NCBI GenBank assembly: GCA_025934955.1
Contig: JAICWE010000033.1
Coordinates: 1-38,156 of the forward strand
Reading direction: 5' to 3'
Length of the DNA stretch: 38,156 nt
From: Gemmatimonadales bacterium
Lineage (GTDB): Bacteria; Gemmatimonadota; Gemmatimonadetes; Gemmatimonadales; GWC2-71-9
Notes under the pieces: generated by a model
The model's input: the letters and a program-made list of their open reading frames with translations, nothing else
What the model was told of the DNA's origin: nothing
Databases searched by the model: none
Program-made: the position numbers and the translations under genes
Part shown: one piece after another, positions 16,260-25,191 of the stretch
How positions within the stretch are numbered: the stretch's first letter is position 1
Layout of the letters: each line of letters begins with the position of its first letter

Positions 16260-18076
16260 GCGGTCCGCTCGTGAAGGTGGGCGAGGATGCGCTCGGCGAG
16301 CGCGGTGGAGACGCCGGGCACGGCGGCCAGCTCGGCCACGCTCGCGCTCTTCACGCCGGCGAGGCTGCCGAAGCGTTCGATCAATTCGTGCCGCCGCTTG
16401 GGTCCGACGCCCGGAATGTTGAGCAGCTCGGAGGTGATGACCCGCCGGCCGCGCTGCTGCCGGTTGTACGCCAGCCCGAAGCGATGCGCCTCGTCGCGCG
16501 CACGCTGGAGCAGCCGGAGCGACGGGCTCCGTCGCGAAAGGCGCAGCGGCTCGCTCCGGCCGGGGAAGAAGATCTCTTCCTCCCGCTTGGCGAGGCTGAT
16601 GAACGGGAGTCCGGTGAGCCCGAGCGCGTGTGCCGCGTCCACCGCCGAGGAGAGCTGTCCCTTGCCCCCGTCGATCACGAAGAGATCCGGCAGCGGCAGC
16701 TTCTCCTCGGTGCGGCGGGTGAGATACCGGGTGAGGACTTCGTGGATCGCCGCGAAGTCGTCCTGCTGCGCCAGGCCCTTGATCTTGAACTTGCGGTACT
16801 CGCTCTTCTTGGGCCGGCCGCCCTCGAACCACACCAGCGAGCCGACCATGTCGCGGCCCTGATTGTGGGAGATGTCCACGCAGACGAGACTGCGCGGCAC
16901 CGCGCTGAGACCGAGGTCGCGACCCAGCGCGTACACCGGATCCTCGGCCCGCTCCTCGGTCTCGAACGATTCGATCCGGAGACTCTCGAGCAGATGCCGC
17001 GCGTTCTGCTCGGCGAAGTCGAGCCAGCGGCGGCCGGTGCCCCGCTGCGGCACGCTCCACTCGGTCCCGGCGAAGATCTCGCGGAGCGCGTCCATGTCCT
17101 CGGGCGGGAACGGCAGGATGACGCGCCGCGCGCGATCCTCGACCACGGCATGGTAGCGCACCAGGAATGCGGCGAGGATCGCCTCGTCGCGCTCCTCGTC
17201 GCCGCCTTCGAGGAAGCGGTGCTCGCGGCCGACCACCTTGCCTTCGCGCACCCGGACCAGCACCACGACCGCGTCGTCACCGTCGCGCGCGTAGCCGACG
17301 ACGTCGGCGTCACCGCTGCCGATGATCTCGACCGAGGACGACTCCTCCACCTTGTCGAGCCAGCGGAGCGCGTCGCGCAACTCCCTGGCTCGCTCGAAGT
17401 CCTCACGCGCGGCGGCGGCGTGCATCGCGTCGCGCACCCGCGGGCGCACGTCGGAGGTGCGCCCCTCGAGGAACGCGAGCACGTCGTCCACCATGCGGCG
17501 GTAGTCGGCCTCACTCTGCCAGCCGACGCACGGCGCCAGGCAGCGGCCGATGTGATAGTCGAGGCAGGGCCGCTCCCGCCGCTCGCTCGGCAGATCGTCG
17601 GAGCAGCTCCGGACGGTGTACAGCCGGCGGATGATCGCCAGCGTGCGGCGCAGCTGGCCCACGTCGGTGTAGGGTCCGAAGTATCGGGCGCCGGCGACGT
17701 CGCGCCGGCGGGTGACCAGCACCCGCGGAAACGGTTCGCCGATGGTGACGGCGATGGACGGGTAGCTCTTGTCGTCCTTGAGCCGCACGTTGAAGCGCGG
17801 CCGGTACTCCTTGATGAGATTGTTCTCCAGCACCAGCGACTGCGCCTCGCTGGCCGTGACGATGGTGTCCACGTCGGCGATGAGCCGCACCAGCAGCCGG
17901 TTCTTCGGGCTCTCGCCGTGATCGCTGAGGAAATAGCTCCGTGCCCGGCTCCGAAGTCGCTTCGCCTTGCCGACGTACAGCACGTCGCCGGCCGCGTCCT
18001 TCCAGAGGTAGACGCCGGGGCCGTCGGGCAGCGTGTCGAGCTTGCGCTGGAGGGAGTCGGAGGGAACCGCGGTCAT
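16256..18076 (-). CDS. uvrC: Excinuclease ABC subunit C
   Basis: Makes both incisions in nucleotide excision repair with UvrA and UvrB. The 606-residue protein has the N-terminal GIY-YIG nuclease (GPGVYLWKDAAGDVLYVGKA, about 19-38), ENNLIKEYRPRFNVRLKDDK, a Cys cluster region (CLDYHIGRCLAPCVG), a UVR motif (REDFERARELRDAL), the RNase H-like nuclease (VCVDISHNQGRDMVGSLV and VIDGGKGQL) and C-terminal helix-hairpin-helix repeats (LNIPGVGPKRRHELIERFGS). It starts at ATG 18076, 28 nt from the murJ stop, and overlaps thrC by 4 nt. Confidence 0.97.
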   Translation of the reverse strand: MTAVPSDSLQRKLDTLPDGPGVYLWKDAAGDVLYVGKAKRLRSRARSYFLSDHGESPKNRLLVRLIADVDTIVTASEAQSLVLENNLIKEYRPRFNVRLKDDKSYPSIAVTIGEPFPRVLVTRRRDVAGARYFGPYTDVGQLRRTLAIIRRLYTVRSCSDDLPSERRERPCLDYHIGRCLAPCVGWQSEADYRRMVDDVLAFLEGRTSDVRPRVRDAMHAAAAREDFERARELRDALRWLDKVEESSSVEIIGSGDADVVGYARDGDDAVVVLVRVREGKVVGREHRFLEGGDEERDEAILAAFLVRYHAVVEDRARRVILPFPPEDMDALREIFAGTEWSVPQRGTGRRWLDFAEQNARHLLESLRIESFETEERAEDPVYALGRDLGLSAVPRSLVCVDISHNQGRDMVGSLVWFEGGRPKKSEYRKFKIKGLAQQDDFAAIHEVLTRYLTRRTEEKLPLPDLFVIDGGKGQLSSAVDAAHALGLTGLPFISLAKREEEIFFPGRSEPLRLSRRSPSLRLLQRARDEAHRFGLAYNRQQRGRRVITSELLNIPGVGPKRRHELIERFGSLAGVKSASVAELAAVPGVSTALAERILAHLHERTA

Positions 18077-18104
18077 CCGTCGTCAGGTTCGGGGCGTATG
18101 CGCG

Positions 18105-19664
18105 TCAGCGGGCGCGGGTGCGGCGCGTCAGCCGGTTGGTGAGCTGCTGCGCCTGGGGAATGCCAAGCGCGCTCGTCGCGCCCACGTAGACGATCGAAAA
18201 CGCGCCAATGACAAATATGGCGAGGATGATGGGATGCCGCAGGAGCGCCGGCCCATGGCGGAGGATGATGCGGACACCCCAGCCGGTCGTCACGGCGAGC
18301 AGCGCCACGCCCCAGAGCCGCGCCACCAGCGCGCCGGCCAGCCCGGTGGTGCCGATGCGCCGGTTGAGTGTGCGCCGGAGCAGCATGAACTCGACCCAAC
18401 CCGCGACGCCTGCCGACGCCGTCAGGCCCGCCGCACCCCACCGCTCGCTCAGTCCGATCAGCGGTGGCAGCATCACCGCCGCGAGATAGCCGAGCACCGT
18501 CGTCAGCACCACCCGCACGATGCCGTAGCGCAACGGTGTACGGGTGTCGCGCAGCGCGTAATAGGTCGAGCTGTACAGCCGGCCCAGCGTCGACGCGAGC
18601 AGTCCGACGGCACTGCCGGCGAGAATGGCCCAGACGTACAGCGTTTGCGGGCGGGTGAAGTTGCCGGTCTGGTAGAGCGCGCCGGCGAGCACGTCGCCCA
18701 GGCCGAGAAAGACGGCCGACGCGGGAATCACGTAGAACGCGATCTGCCGGAGCCCGCGGTCGAGCCGCGCGCGCAAGTACGCGGCGACTTCCTCGTTGCT
18801 CCCCACGGCGCTCGACATCGTCGGCAGCTCCGCCGCTGAGATCGACATGCCGAAGAGGCTGATCGGCAGCGTATAGAGCACCTGCGCGTAGCTGAGCGCG
18901 GCCACGGCGCCGGTGGGCAGCAGACTCGCGATGAGCGTGTCCACGTACGCGCTCACCTGGGTGACGCCGCGGCCGAGGAACGCGGGCATGAAGTTGTACA
19001 CGACGGCCTGCACGTGGAGGGAGCGCCACTGCAGCCGCGGCCGCAGCCGGCCCAGCAGCATCACCACCGTCGGCACCTGCACCAGTACCTGGAGCAGGCT
19101 GCCCAGCACCGAGCCCCACGCGGCGTAGATGGCGGTGTGCCGCTGGGCGGTTTCGCTGCCGGTGAGGATGAGCGTCCCGATGATCGTGAGGTTCCACGCG
19201 ACTGGCGCCGAATACGAGAGGAGGAACCGCCGGTGGCTGTTCAGGATGCCGAGGCACCACGCCGAGAGCACCAGCAGGCCGGTACCGGGAAAAAGGATCT
19301 GCACCAGCAGCACGGTCAGGTCGCGCTTGTCTCCGGCGAAGCCCGGCGCGACCAGATCGATCAGCGGGCGAGCCAGCAGCACGCCGCCGAGCACCAGTGC
19401 CGCCACCACCAGCCCGAGCAGCGCCAGCACCGCCTCGGCCACCCGCTCCGCTTCCTCGTGCCGATCCTCCGCCAGCAGTCGCGCGTACACCGGAATGAAG
19501 GACGCGCTCAGCACGCCTTCGCCGAACAGATTCTGGAGGAAGTTGGGAATCTTGAACGCCGCGCCGAACGCGTCGGCCACATCGGAGGTGCCGAGATAGT
19601 GCGCGAAGAGACGGTTGCGAATGAGCCCGACCAGGCGGCTCAGCAGGATGCCCGAGCCCACCAT
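18105..19664 (-). CDS. murJ: Lipid II flippase MurJ
   Basis: Moves the peptidoglycan precursor lipid II across the inner membrane. The 519-residue protein has about 14 membrane helices with the conserved N-terminus ILLSRLVGLIRNRLFAHYLG, FKIPNFLQNLFGEGVLSASF, PVYARLL and GRGVTQVSAYVDTLIAS. The first ATG (19664) leaves a short N-terminus; the frame is open for 13 more codons back to the stop of the upstream gene without a standard start, so the true start may be slightly upstream at a non-ATG codon. It follows the small coiled-coil gene by 38 nt and precedes uvrC. Confidence 0.95.
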   Translation of the reverse strand: MVGSGILLSRLVGLIRNRLFAHYLGTSDVADAFGAAFKIPNFLQNLFGEGVLSASFIPVYARLLAEDRHEEAERVAEAVLALLGLVVAALVLGGVLLARPLIDLVAPGFAGDKRDLTVLLVQILFPGTGLLVLSAWCLGILNSHRRFLLSYSAPVAWNLTIIGTLILTGSETAQRHTAIYAAWGSVLGSLLQVLVQVPTVVMLLGRLRPRLQWRSLHVQAVVYNFMPAFLGRGVTQVSAYVDTLIASLLPTGAVAALSYAQVLYTLPISLFGMSISAAELPTMSSAVGSNEEVAAYLRARLDRGLRQIAFYVIPASAVFLGLGDVLAGALYQTGNFTRPQTLYVWAILAGSAVGLLASTLGRLYSSTYYALRDTRTPLRYGIVRVVLTTVLGYLAAVMLPPLIGLSERWGAAGLTASAGVAGWVEFMLLRRTLNRRIGTTGLAGALVARLWGVALLAVTTGWGVRIILRHGPALLRHPIILAIFVIGAFSIVYVGATSALGIPQAQQLTNRLTRRTRAR

Positions 19665-19702
19665 CAGCGCGGGCCGGCCCTCGCGATGGCGCGGCGGCGG
19701 CG

Positions 19703-19990
19703 TCAGCTGGCGGGCGGGGGTGGCAGGGTGGGCCGACGACCCTCCTCGAGGAGCCGCTGGACGAACTGGTTCTCGTCCTGCAGCTGCTGTACGCTGCGGT
19801 TGAGGTCGTCCACCTCGGACTCCAGCAGCTCGACCTTCCGACTCAGCTCGGCCACGGCGGCGGGCGTGCTTTCCGGCGCGGGCGGCCCCTCCACCCGGCG
19901 CGCCAGCGCGCGCCCGAGCGGCGAGTCCATGACGATGCCCATGATTGGAATCAGGAGAGCGACCAGCAGGATGAGCGCTACGATGGTCAT
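19703..19990 (-). CDS. Small single-pass membrane protein with coiled coil, unknown function
   Basis: A 95-residue protein I do not recognise. Residues 2-20 form a hydrophobic helix (TIVALILLVALLIPIMGIV), followed by a charged linker with Pro/Ala, a coiled coil (about residues 45-85, heptad-like LSRKVELLESEVDDLNRSVQ) and a Pro-rich end (LPPPPAS). The layout resembles PspB-type or other small membrane-tethered coiled-coil proteins, but I see no family motif. It lies 9 nt after bshC and 38 nt before murJ, so it is made with envelope and thiol genes. Its real coding status is supported by start and stop placement and by codon use like its neighbours. Confidence 0.7.
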   Translation of the reverse strand: MTIVALILLVALLIPIMGIVMDSPLGRALARRVEGPPAPESTPAAVAELSRKVELLESEVDDLNRSVQQLQDENQFVQRLLEEGRRPTLPPPPAS

Positions 19991-19999
19991 GGCGGGAAC

Positions 20000-21526
20000 C
20001 TACGAGGCCGCGAGACGCCCTTCAAGGGCGCCAGCGTACCAGGCGGACATCGCTTCGCCGAGCGCCGTGAGGAGCGCGCTCCCGTGGCGAGCGAGCGGTG
20101 CCGCCACCGTGATCACCCGCTCCTGCGGCCGGCCCAGCGGCGCCACTGCGACGCGCGCGCGGGCGAGAGCGTCCATAGTCTCCCGCTCGCGTCGCCGGGT
20201 TGCCTTGAGCAGCTTGGCCTCGAGCCGATCGGCCTGCGCCAGCGTGCGGCGCAGCGCACCCTCGGCGGTGCGGACGAGCGTCGGGTCGATGTCGCGGGCG
20301 GCGGCGCTGAGCCCGGCGTAGCGCGCGGCCGCGCCGCTGCGGAGCGCGGCGAGCTCCGCCACCGCCGCCGGCGGCAGCAGTGGCGTGAGCACCCGCCGCT
20401 CGAGTGCGCCGGGCGCGTCGAGCAGCTCCGGCAGCGCGGCACCGAACCGCGCGAGTGTGCGGTCCACCGCCGCGTCGACGATCACACCGGACCAGCGCGG
20501 CACCGGCAGCTGTCGCGGCACGCCGAGCCGCTCGTACAGCGGGGCCGTGAGCTCGAGGTAGCGCAGCTCGCCGGGGCCGGCGACGTAGGCGACCGTCGGG
20601 AGCAGCGCGCTCTCCAGCACCGGTCGGAGCAGCACGTTAGGCGAGAGACGCTCGGGCTCGTGCCCGGCCAGCGCGGCCAGGTCGCCGCGAAGAAAGCGCT
20701 CGTGCCCGCGCCGGGTCACGACGGCTCCGTCGGCGCGCATCAGCCGGTCGCGGCCGGCGCGCCCCTCCAACATCACCAGCGTCGCTCCATCGCCCACCGG
20801 CACGCCGGCGTCGAGCCCGGCGAGCGCGAGCTCGCTCCGTCGCGCCACCAGCGCCCGATCGAGCGCCTCGCTCTCGGCGGCGGCGCGGAGCAGCAGCGGC
20901 GCCGCCGCCCGCTTGACGGCCGGGTGGGTGCTGTCGAGGCACGCGATGCCGTGCGGTGCGAGCAGCTCGGCCAGCGCGCCGGCCGCCGCGGCGCTCACCG
21001 TGGTCTCCGGCGTGAAATGGCGCGCGAGCCACGCGATGGCCGCTTCACCATGAGGCAGCGCGCGCATATCGCTGGCGAAAGCCTCGACGGCCGCGCGCAC
21101 CTCGGGGCCGAGCGGGTCCCGCCAGAGCGGCGTGAGCGGAGCGTCGGCGGAGCGCGCGCGAAGCCGCACCGTGCGCAGGGTCTCACCCGCTGGCCAGCTC
21201 GCGTGGCTCGCCTCGGCCCAGTCGTGATCGTCGCCGGCGCACCAGAAGAGCGGTACGACCGGCCGGCGCCACCGGCGCTCCAGCGCCTGCGCCAGCCCTG
21301 CGGCGGAGAGTGCCTTGTGGATCGTATACAGCGGACCGGTGAAGAGCGCCGGCTGCTGGCCGGTGGTGACCACCAGCACGTCCGGTTGCGCCAGGCGGGA
21401 GCGAAGCCCATCGAGTCCGGGTGCGGGCACCAGCGCGTCCAGCAGCGCCGGCGCGAGCCCGCCGGCACGCGGCTCCGGCTCGCCCACTTCCCCGGCGAGC
21501 GGCGTCGCCACGAGGCGGAAAGTCAC
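20000..21526 (-). CDS. bshC: Bacillithiol biosynthesis cysteine-adding enzyme BshC
   Basis: Catalyses the last step of bacillithiol synthesis, joining cysteine to glucosaminyl-malate. The 508-residue protein has the signature TTGQQPALFTGPLYTIHKAL (54-73), FWCAGDDHDWAEASH, and YVAGPGELRYLELTAPLY, with a coiled-coil region near the C-terminus. It starts at GTG 21526, overlapping the methyltransferase stop (GTGA). bshA and bshB are not in the window. Bacillithiol is best known from Firmicutes but BshC homologues are found in several diderm phyla; the 4-nt overlap with a methyltransferase is discussed in the findings. Confidence 0.92.
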   Translation of the reverse strand: MTFRLVATPLAGEVGEPEPRAGGLAPALLDALVPAPGLDGLRSRLAQPDVLVVTTGQQPALFTGPLYTIHKALSAAGLAQALERRWRRPVVPLFWCAGDDHDWAEASHASWPAGETLRTVRLRARSADAPLTPLWRDPLGPEVRAAVEAFASDMRALPHGEAAIAWLARHFTPETTVSAAAAGALAELLAPHGIACLDSTHPAVKRAAAPLLLRAAAESEALDRALVARRSELALAGLDAGVPVGDGATLVMLEGRAGRDRLMRADGAVVTRRGHERFLRGDLAALAGHEPERLSPNVLLRPVLESALLPTVAYVAGPGELRYLELTAPLYERLGVPRQLPVPRWSGVIVDAAVDRTLARFGAALPELLDAPGALERRVLTPLLPPAAVAELAALRSGAAARYAGLSAAARDIDPTLVRTAEGALRRTLAQADRLEAKLLKATRRRERETMDALARARVAVAPLGRPQERVITVAAPLARHGSALLTALGEAMSAWYAGALEGRLAAS

Positions 21527-22239
21527 GCCGCCCGGCCCATCAGCACGACGCGGGGTGACCGCGGTCCGATCGGAGCGCCGCCATAGTCGCCGTAGCGGTG
21601 GAGCGGCGGGACCCCGGCGTCGGCGAGCATGCGCTCGAGCTCCGCCGGCTCGAACAGCCGTACCCGCTCCTGGAAGCAGCGGCCGTCCGCCAGCTCGATC
21701 GTCTTGGAGACGTACCGACCGTCACTCGAGAGATGACGCGACACCCGCACGGCGGCATCGGCGGCCGGCACCCCGTGGCGCTCGATCAGATGGGCCCGCA
21801 CCTGTGATGCGTGCAGGAAATCGAGCACGAACCAGCCGCCCGGCCGCACCGTCGCCGCCATCTCGGCCAGCGCCGCCGCATGGGCCGAGTCGCTCTCGAA
21901 GTAGCCGAAGCTGGTGAACAGATTCACGGTGAGGTCCATCGAGCCGGCGCGGATCGGCAATTCGCGCATATCGGCACGGACCAGCGCGGCGTTGGTCGCG
22001 CCGCGGGCGCGGGCGAGCAGAACGGCGCTCAGGTCCACGCCGGTACAGCATGCGCCGGCGGCCTCGAGCGCGCGCGCGTGGCGTCCCGGGCCGCAGGCGA
22101 CGTCGAGCACCCGTAATCCGGCGCGCCACGGCACGGTGCGGCGGATCAGGTCCACCAGCCGCTCGGCATCGGCGTCGTCGCGGTGCGGATAGAGGGCCAG
22201 GTAGTCTTCGTTGAACCAGTGCTCGAACCACTCGGCCAT
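21523..22239 (-). CDS. SAM-dependent methyltransferase overlapping bshC (candidate bacillithiol N-methyltransferase)
   Basis: A 238-residue class I methyltransferase with SAM motif I VLDVACGPGRHARALE (44-59), acidic motif II (GVDLS), motif III region (ALVRADMREL) and VRPGGWFVLDFLHAS. The 5' region (EWFEHWFNEDYLALYPHR) is characteristic of a small family that I recall including NmbA, the Chlorobiaceae enzyme that N-methylates bacillithiol. Its stop overlaps the bshC start, so both are almost certainly co-translated. The NmbA role is an inference from context and remembered literature; a generic methyltransferase acting on another small molecule is the alternative. The ATG at 22239 is the only good start. 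It lies 24 nt after rlmH. Confidence 0.8.
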   Translation of the reverse strand: MAEWFEHWFNEDYLALYPHRDDADAERLVDLIRRTVPWRAGLRVLDVACGPGRHARALEAAGACCTGVDLSAVLLARARGATNAALVRADMRELPIRAGSMDLTVNLFTSFGYFESDSAHAAALAEMAATVRPGGWFVLDFLHASQVRAHLIERHGVPAADAAVRVSRHLSSDGRYVSKTIELADGRCFQERVRLFEPAELERMLADAGVPPLHRYGDYGGAPIGPRSPRVVLMGRAA

Positions 22240-22263
22240 GTGCGCCCTGTGAGCGTGCGGCGT

Positions 22264-22728
22264 TCAGCGTCCCTTGTGGTACGGCGTCCCCGCCAGGATG
22301 GTGAACGCCCGGTAGAGCTGCTCGGCGACGACGACCCGCGCCAGCTCATGCGGCAAGGTGAGCGGGCCCAGGCTCCATGCATGCTCCGCCTCCGCGACGA
22401 GCGCCGGGTCGAGCCCGTGCGAGCCGCCGATCAGGAGCGCAAGCGGCCGCGCGCCATCGCGCCATCGCTCCACTCGCCGCGCCAGCTCCGCGCTGGTCCA
22501 TCCGCTGCCCTCCCGCGCCAGCGCCACGACGGCCGCGCCGCGGGGAAGCCGCCCCCGGAGCCGACCCGCTTCCTCCGACCGCTGACTCGCGACATCGGGC
22601 GCGCGCGATGCCTCGCGCACCTCGACCTCGTGCACCGCCGCGAAGCGGCGCAGCCGGGTGAGATAATCGTCGCACGCCTCGCGGTAGGCGGGCCGGAGCT
22701 TCCCCACCGCGACGAGCGCGACGTCCAT
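22264..22728 (-). CDS. rlmH: 23S rRNA pseudouridine(1915) N3-methyltransferase RlmH
   Basis: Methylates pseudouridine 1915 in helix 69 of 23S rRNA. The 154-residue protein has the SPOUT-fold knot: LLIGGSHGLDPALV (about 98-111) binding SAM and the conserved C-terminal LPHELARVVVAEQLYRAFTI followed by YHKG. The N-terminal VALVAVGKLRPAYREACDDY segment matches the family. The ATG at 22728 is 19 nt downstream of gdhA. Confidence 0.95.
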   Translation of the reverse strand: MDVALVAVGKLRPAYREACDDYLTRLRRFAAVHEVEVREASRAPDVASQRSEEAGRLRGRLPRGAAVVALAREGSGWTSAELARRVERWRDGARPLALLIGGSHGLDPALVAEAEHAWSLGPLTLPHELARVVVAEQLYRAFTILAGTPYHKGR

Positions 22729-22747
22729 CGTCAGGCGCGCGCCGCCG

Positions 22748-24055
22748 TCACGCGTACATGCCGCGGAGCTTGTGCACCAGCGCCACCCGCTCGATCGCCA
22801 GCATGTACGCCCCGATCCGCGGCGTGACGCCGTGCTTCGCCGCCATTCCCGCCACCTGGTCGAACGACTCGGTCATGATTCGCTCGAGCCGCTGGTTGAC
22901 CGTGTCCTCGTCCCAAAAGTAGCCGCCGCGGTCCTGCACCCACTCGAAGTAGCTCACCGTCACCCCGCCGGCGTTGGCCAGGATGTCGGGAATGACGAAG
23001 ACGCCCTTCTCGTCCAGGATCCTGTCGGCGTTCGCGGTGGTCGGTCCGTTGGCGCCCTCGCAGATCAGCTTCGCCTTGACGTTGCCGGCGTTATGACTGG
23101 TGATCACGTTCTCCAGCGCCGCCGGCACCAGCACGTCGGTGTCGAGCACCAGCAGCTCGTCGTTCGTGATCGCCTGCGCGCCGGGATAGCCGGCGAGCAG
23201 CCGGTGCTCCCGCACGTAGCGCAGCACGTCGTCGATGTCGAGGCCCTTCTCATTGTAGATGCCGCCGCTCTTGTCGCTCACCGCCATCACCCGCATTCCC
23301 TCCCGCGCCATGAGCTGCGCCGCTACGGAGCCGACGTTGCCGAACCCCTGCACCACGACCCGGGTTCCCTGCACCGGGAGCTTGAGCCGCTGCAGTGCCT
23401 GCTTGGTGACGATCATGCAGCCGCGGCCGGTCGCCTCGCGCCGGCCGAGCGAGCCGCCCATCTGCACCGGCTTCCCGGTGACCACGGCGGTGACCGTGTG
23501 GCGCTTGTGCATGGAGTAGGTATCCATGATCCACGCCATCACCCGCTCATTGGTGTTCACATCGGGCGCCGGCACGTCGGAGTCGGGGCCGAGCGTCTCG
23601 ATGATCGCGGAGGTGTAGCGGCGGGTGACGCGCTCGAGTTCGCGATCGGAGAGATCGGCGGGATCGCAGACCACGCCGCCCTTGGAGCCGCCGAACGGGA
23701 TGTTCACCACGGCGCACTTCCACGTCATCCACGCCGCGAGCGCGGTCACCTCGTCGAGCGTCACGTTGAGGTCGAACCGGATGCCCCCTTTGGCCGGGCC
23801 GCGCGAGGTGTTGTAGAGCACGCGATAGCCGGTGTACACGTCGGTCTCGCCGTTGTCGCGCTGGAACGGGACCGACACCGTCACCTGCTTCTCCGGTCGC
23901 CGCAGCACCTTGTACAGGCCGGGATCGAGCGAGAGGCGCTGCGCCGCGTAGTCGAAGCGCGACATCATCGCCTCGAACGGGTTTTCCTCTCCGAGGAACC
24001 GGTCCTTGTCCGGTCGGATGATCGGCGGGTTCTGCTGCGGGCTGGTGGCGGTCAT
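22748..24055 (-). CDS. gdhA: Glutamate dehydrogenase (Glu/Leu/Phe/Val family)
   Basis: Interconverts glutamate and 2-oxoglutarate with ammonia; the cofactor cannot be read reliably from sequence. The 435-residue protein has [15 protein letters not shown] (82-96), the catalytic-region lysines in [19 protein letters not shown] (110-128: Lys113 and Lys125), [17 protein letters not shown], and the Rossmann motif [16 protein letters not shown]. It fits the hexameric small form. The ATG at 24055 follows GGAG with six-base spacing; the upstream in-frame extension has no similarity. A 6-bp inverted repeat lies just upstream. It is the first gene of a group continuing with rlmH, a methyltransferase and bshC. 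Confidence 0.93.
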   Translation of the reverse strand: MTATSPQQNPPIIRPDKDRFLGEENPFEAMMSRFDYAAQRLSLDPGLYKVLRRPEKQVTVSVPFQRDNGETDVYTGYRVLYNTSRGPAKGGIRFDLNVTLDEVTALAAWMTWKCAVVNIPFGGSKGGVVCDPADLSDRELERVTRRYTSAIIETLGPDSDVPAPDVNTNERVMAWIMDTYSMHKRHTVTAVVTGKPVQMGGSLGRREATGRGCMIVTKQALQRLKLPVQGTRVVVQGFGNVGSVAAQLMAREGMRVMAVSDKSGGIYNEKGLDIDDVLRYVREHRLLAGYPGAQAITNDELLVLDTDVLVPAALENVITSHNAGNVKAKLICEGANGPTTANADRILDEKGVFVIPDILANAGGVTVSYFEWVQDRGGYFWDEDTVNQRLERIMTESFDQVAGMAAKHGVTPRIGAYMLAIERVALVHKLRGMYA

Positions 24056-24076
24056 GAGGATCTCCGAAGTGCTCCC

Positions 24077-24097
24077 ATCAGTGAATGTGGTACTGAT
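24077..24097 (-). promoter_or_regulatory. Inverted repeat upstream of gdhA
   Basis: Six-base arms ATCAGT (24077-24082) and ACTGAT (24092-24097) are separated by 9 bases, 22-42 nt before the gdhA ATG and inside the short gap after lpxK. The arrangement fits an operator for a dimeric regulator. It may also be chance, as the arms are short. Confidence 0.3.
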
Positions 24098-24102
24098 CGC
24101 AG

Positions 24103-25140
24103 TTAGAGTCGCTCGACCGGTGTCACGGCGGCCGCGAGCGCCGCGGCGATGCCCTCGCCACCGAGCTCCCATTCAGGCTCGGTGATGGCCACGAGCGGCT
24201 CGGGGACGGCAGCCGGCCACCGGTCTCGCAGGCGCGCGGCATCGCGCTCGGTGAGGACGACGTGATCGGCACGACGCGCCGCGTGCGCCAGCCACGCGAC
24301 GTCCTCGTCGCGGAACTCGTGGCCGTCGCGCCAGCTGTGCACCTGCACCGCCGCACCCGCCGCCTTGGCCTGCGCGATGAACGCATCCGGATCCGCGCTG
24401 GCCGACGCCGCCACGACCCGGCGTCCCGCGAGGAGTGCGGCCGGCTGGCGCCGCCCGCTGACCAGCCCCTCGAGCTGGCGGAGTCCCAGGTGCGCGACCG
24501 CCACCGGTCCATCGAAGCGCCGCGTCAGCTCGGCCGCGAGCGCCTCCGCGATTTCCAGCGGCGCCCGCTTGCGGGTGACCACGAGCGCGTGCGCGCGGCC
24601 CAACGCCTGGGGACTCTCCCGCCATGGGCCGGCCGGCACCGGCCAGCGCACGGCCCGACTGGTCTCGGCGCTCACCACTGCGATGCCGAGATCGAGGGGC
24701 AGATCGCCGCGGCCACTGGCGCCGTCCAGCAGGAGCACCGTCGCGCGCTCACTGGCGGCGAGCGTCGCGCCACGGGCCAGCTCCGGCGCGGCGATCACGA
24801 TGCAGCCCGGCGCGGCGTGCCGCGCCGCTTCGGCGTCCGCCGCCGTGCCCCGCAGGACGAGGCCCGGCCGCTCCCCCCGCCCTGCGAGCTCGCGCGCCGC
24901 CCAGAGCGCGATCGCCCGCCGTCCCGACCCACCGACCGTGAGATTGCCGACGCCGATTGCGGGCAGCGGAAACTCCTCCCGCGCAATCCAGCCGCGCGCC
25001 AGCGCAAGCTCGTGCGCGCGGGTCCCGGCGCGCCACAGCCCGGCCGCAGGCAGCAGCGCCACCCGCGCCAGCCGGGCATCCAGTCGCCGGCTGGTCCACA
25101 GCCAGCGCAGCAGGCGGTGGGCTCCGCCGCGGCGCGCCAT
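24103..25140 (-). CDS. lpxK: LpxK (tetraacyldisaccharide 4'-kinase) homologue with lost catalytic motifs
   Basis: The 345-residue protein aligns in length and layout with LpxK, which phosphorylates the 4' position of the lipid A disaccharide at the inner membrane. The N-terminus ([20 protein letters not shown]) and the strand before the P-loop ([15 protein letters not shown]) are recognisable. The catalytic signatures are altered: GGSGRRA (70-76) replaces the expected GGTGKTP, the usual DDGxQH region reads [11 protein letters not shown] (136-146), the RGYGxKxKG segment reads RGTAADAEA, and TEKD reads TERD. It is therefore an LpxK-family protein that probably cannot hydrolyse ATP in the usual way. 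The frame is intact with normal codon use, so it is not simply decayed. It follows fabZ by 51 nt. Confidence 0.75.
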   Translation of the reverse strand: MARRGGAHRLLRWLWTSRRLDARLARVALLPAAGLWRAGTRAHELALARGWIAREEFPLPAIGVGNLTVGGSGRRAIALWAARELAGRGERPGLVLRGTAADAEAARHAAPGCIVIAAPELARGATLAASERATVLLLDGASGRGDLPLDLGIAVVSAETSRAVRWPVPAGPWRESPQALGRAHALVVTRKRAPLEIAEALAAELTRRFDGPVAVAHLGLRQLEGLVSGRRQPAALLAGRRVVAASASADPDAFIAQAKAAGAAVQVHSWRDGHEFRDEDVAWLAHAARRADHVVLTERDAARLRDRWPAAVPEPLVAITEPEWELGGEGIAAALAAAVTPVERL

Positions 25141-25191
25141 CAGGTGGGATCCGAGGAGGGCTGCATGCGGCCCGGAATCTAACCGGCCGGC

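Noticed and set aside
16163-18142. Open frame of 659 codons on the plus strand opposite uvrC
   Set aside because: Complement of a well-conserved uvrC; His/Arg/Gln-rich translation typical of antisense reading.
19665-19703. Upstream non-ATG start for murJ
   Set aside because: The frame is open for 13 codons but has only a CTG near the stop of the neighbour; evidence is too thin to move the start.
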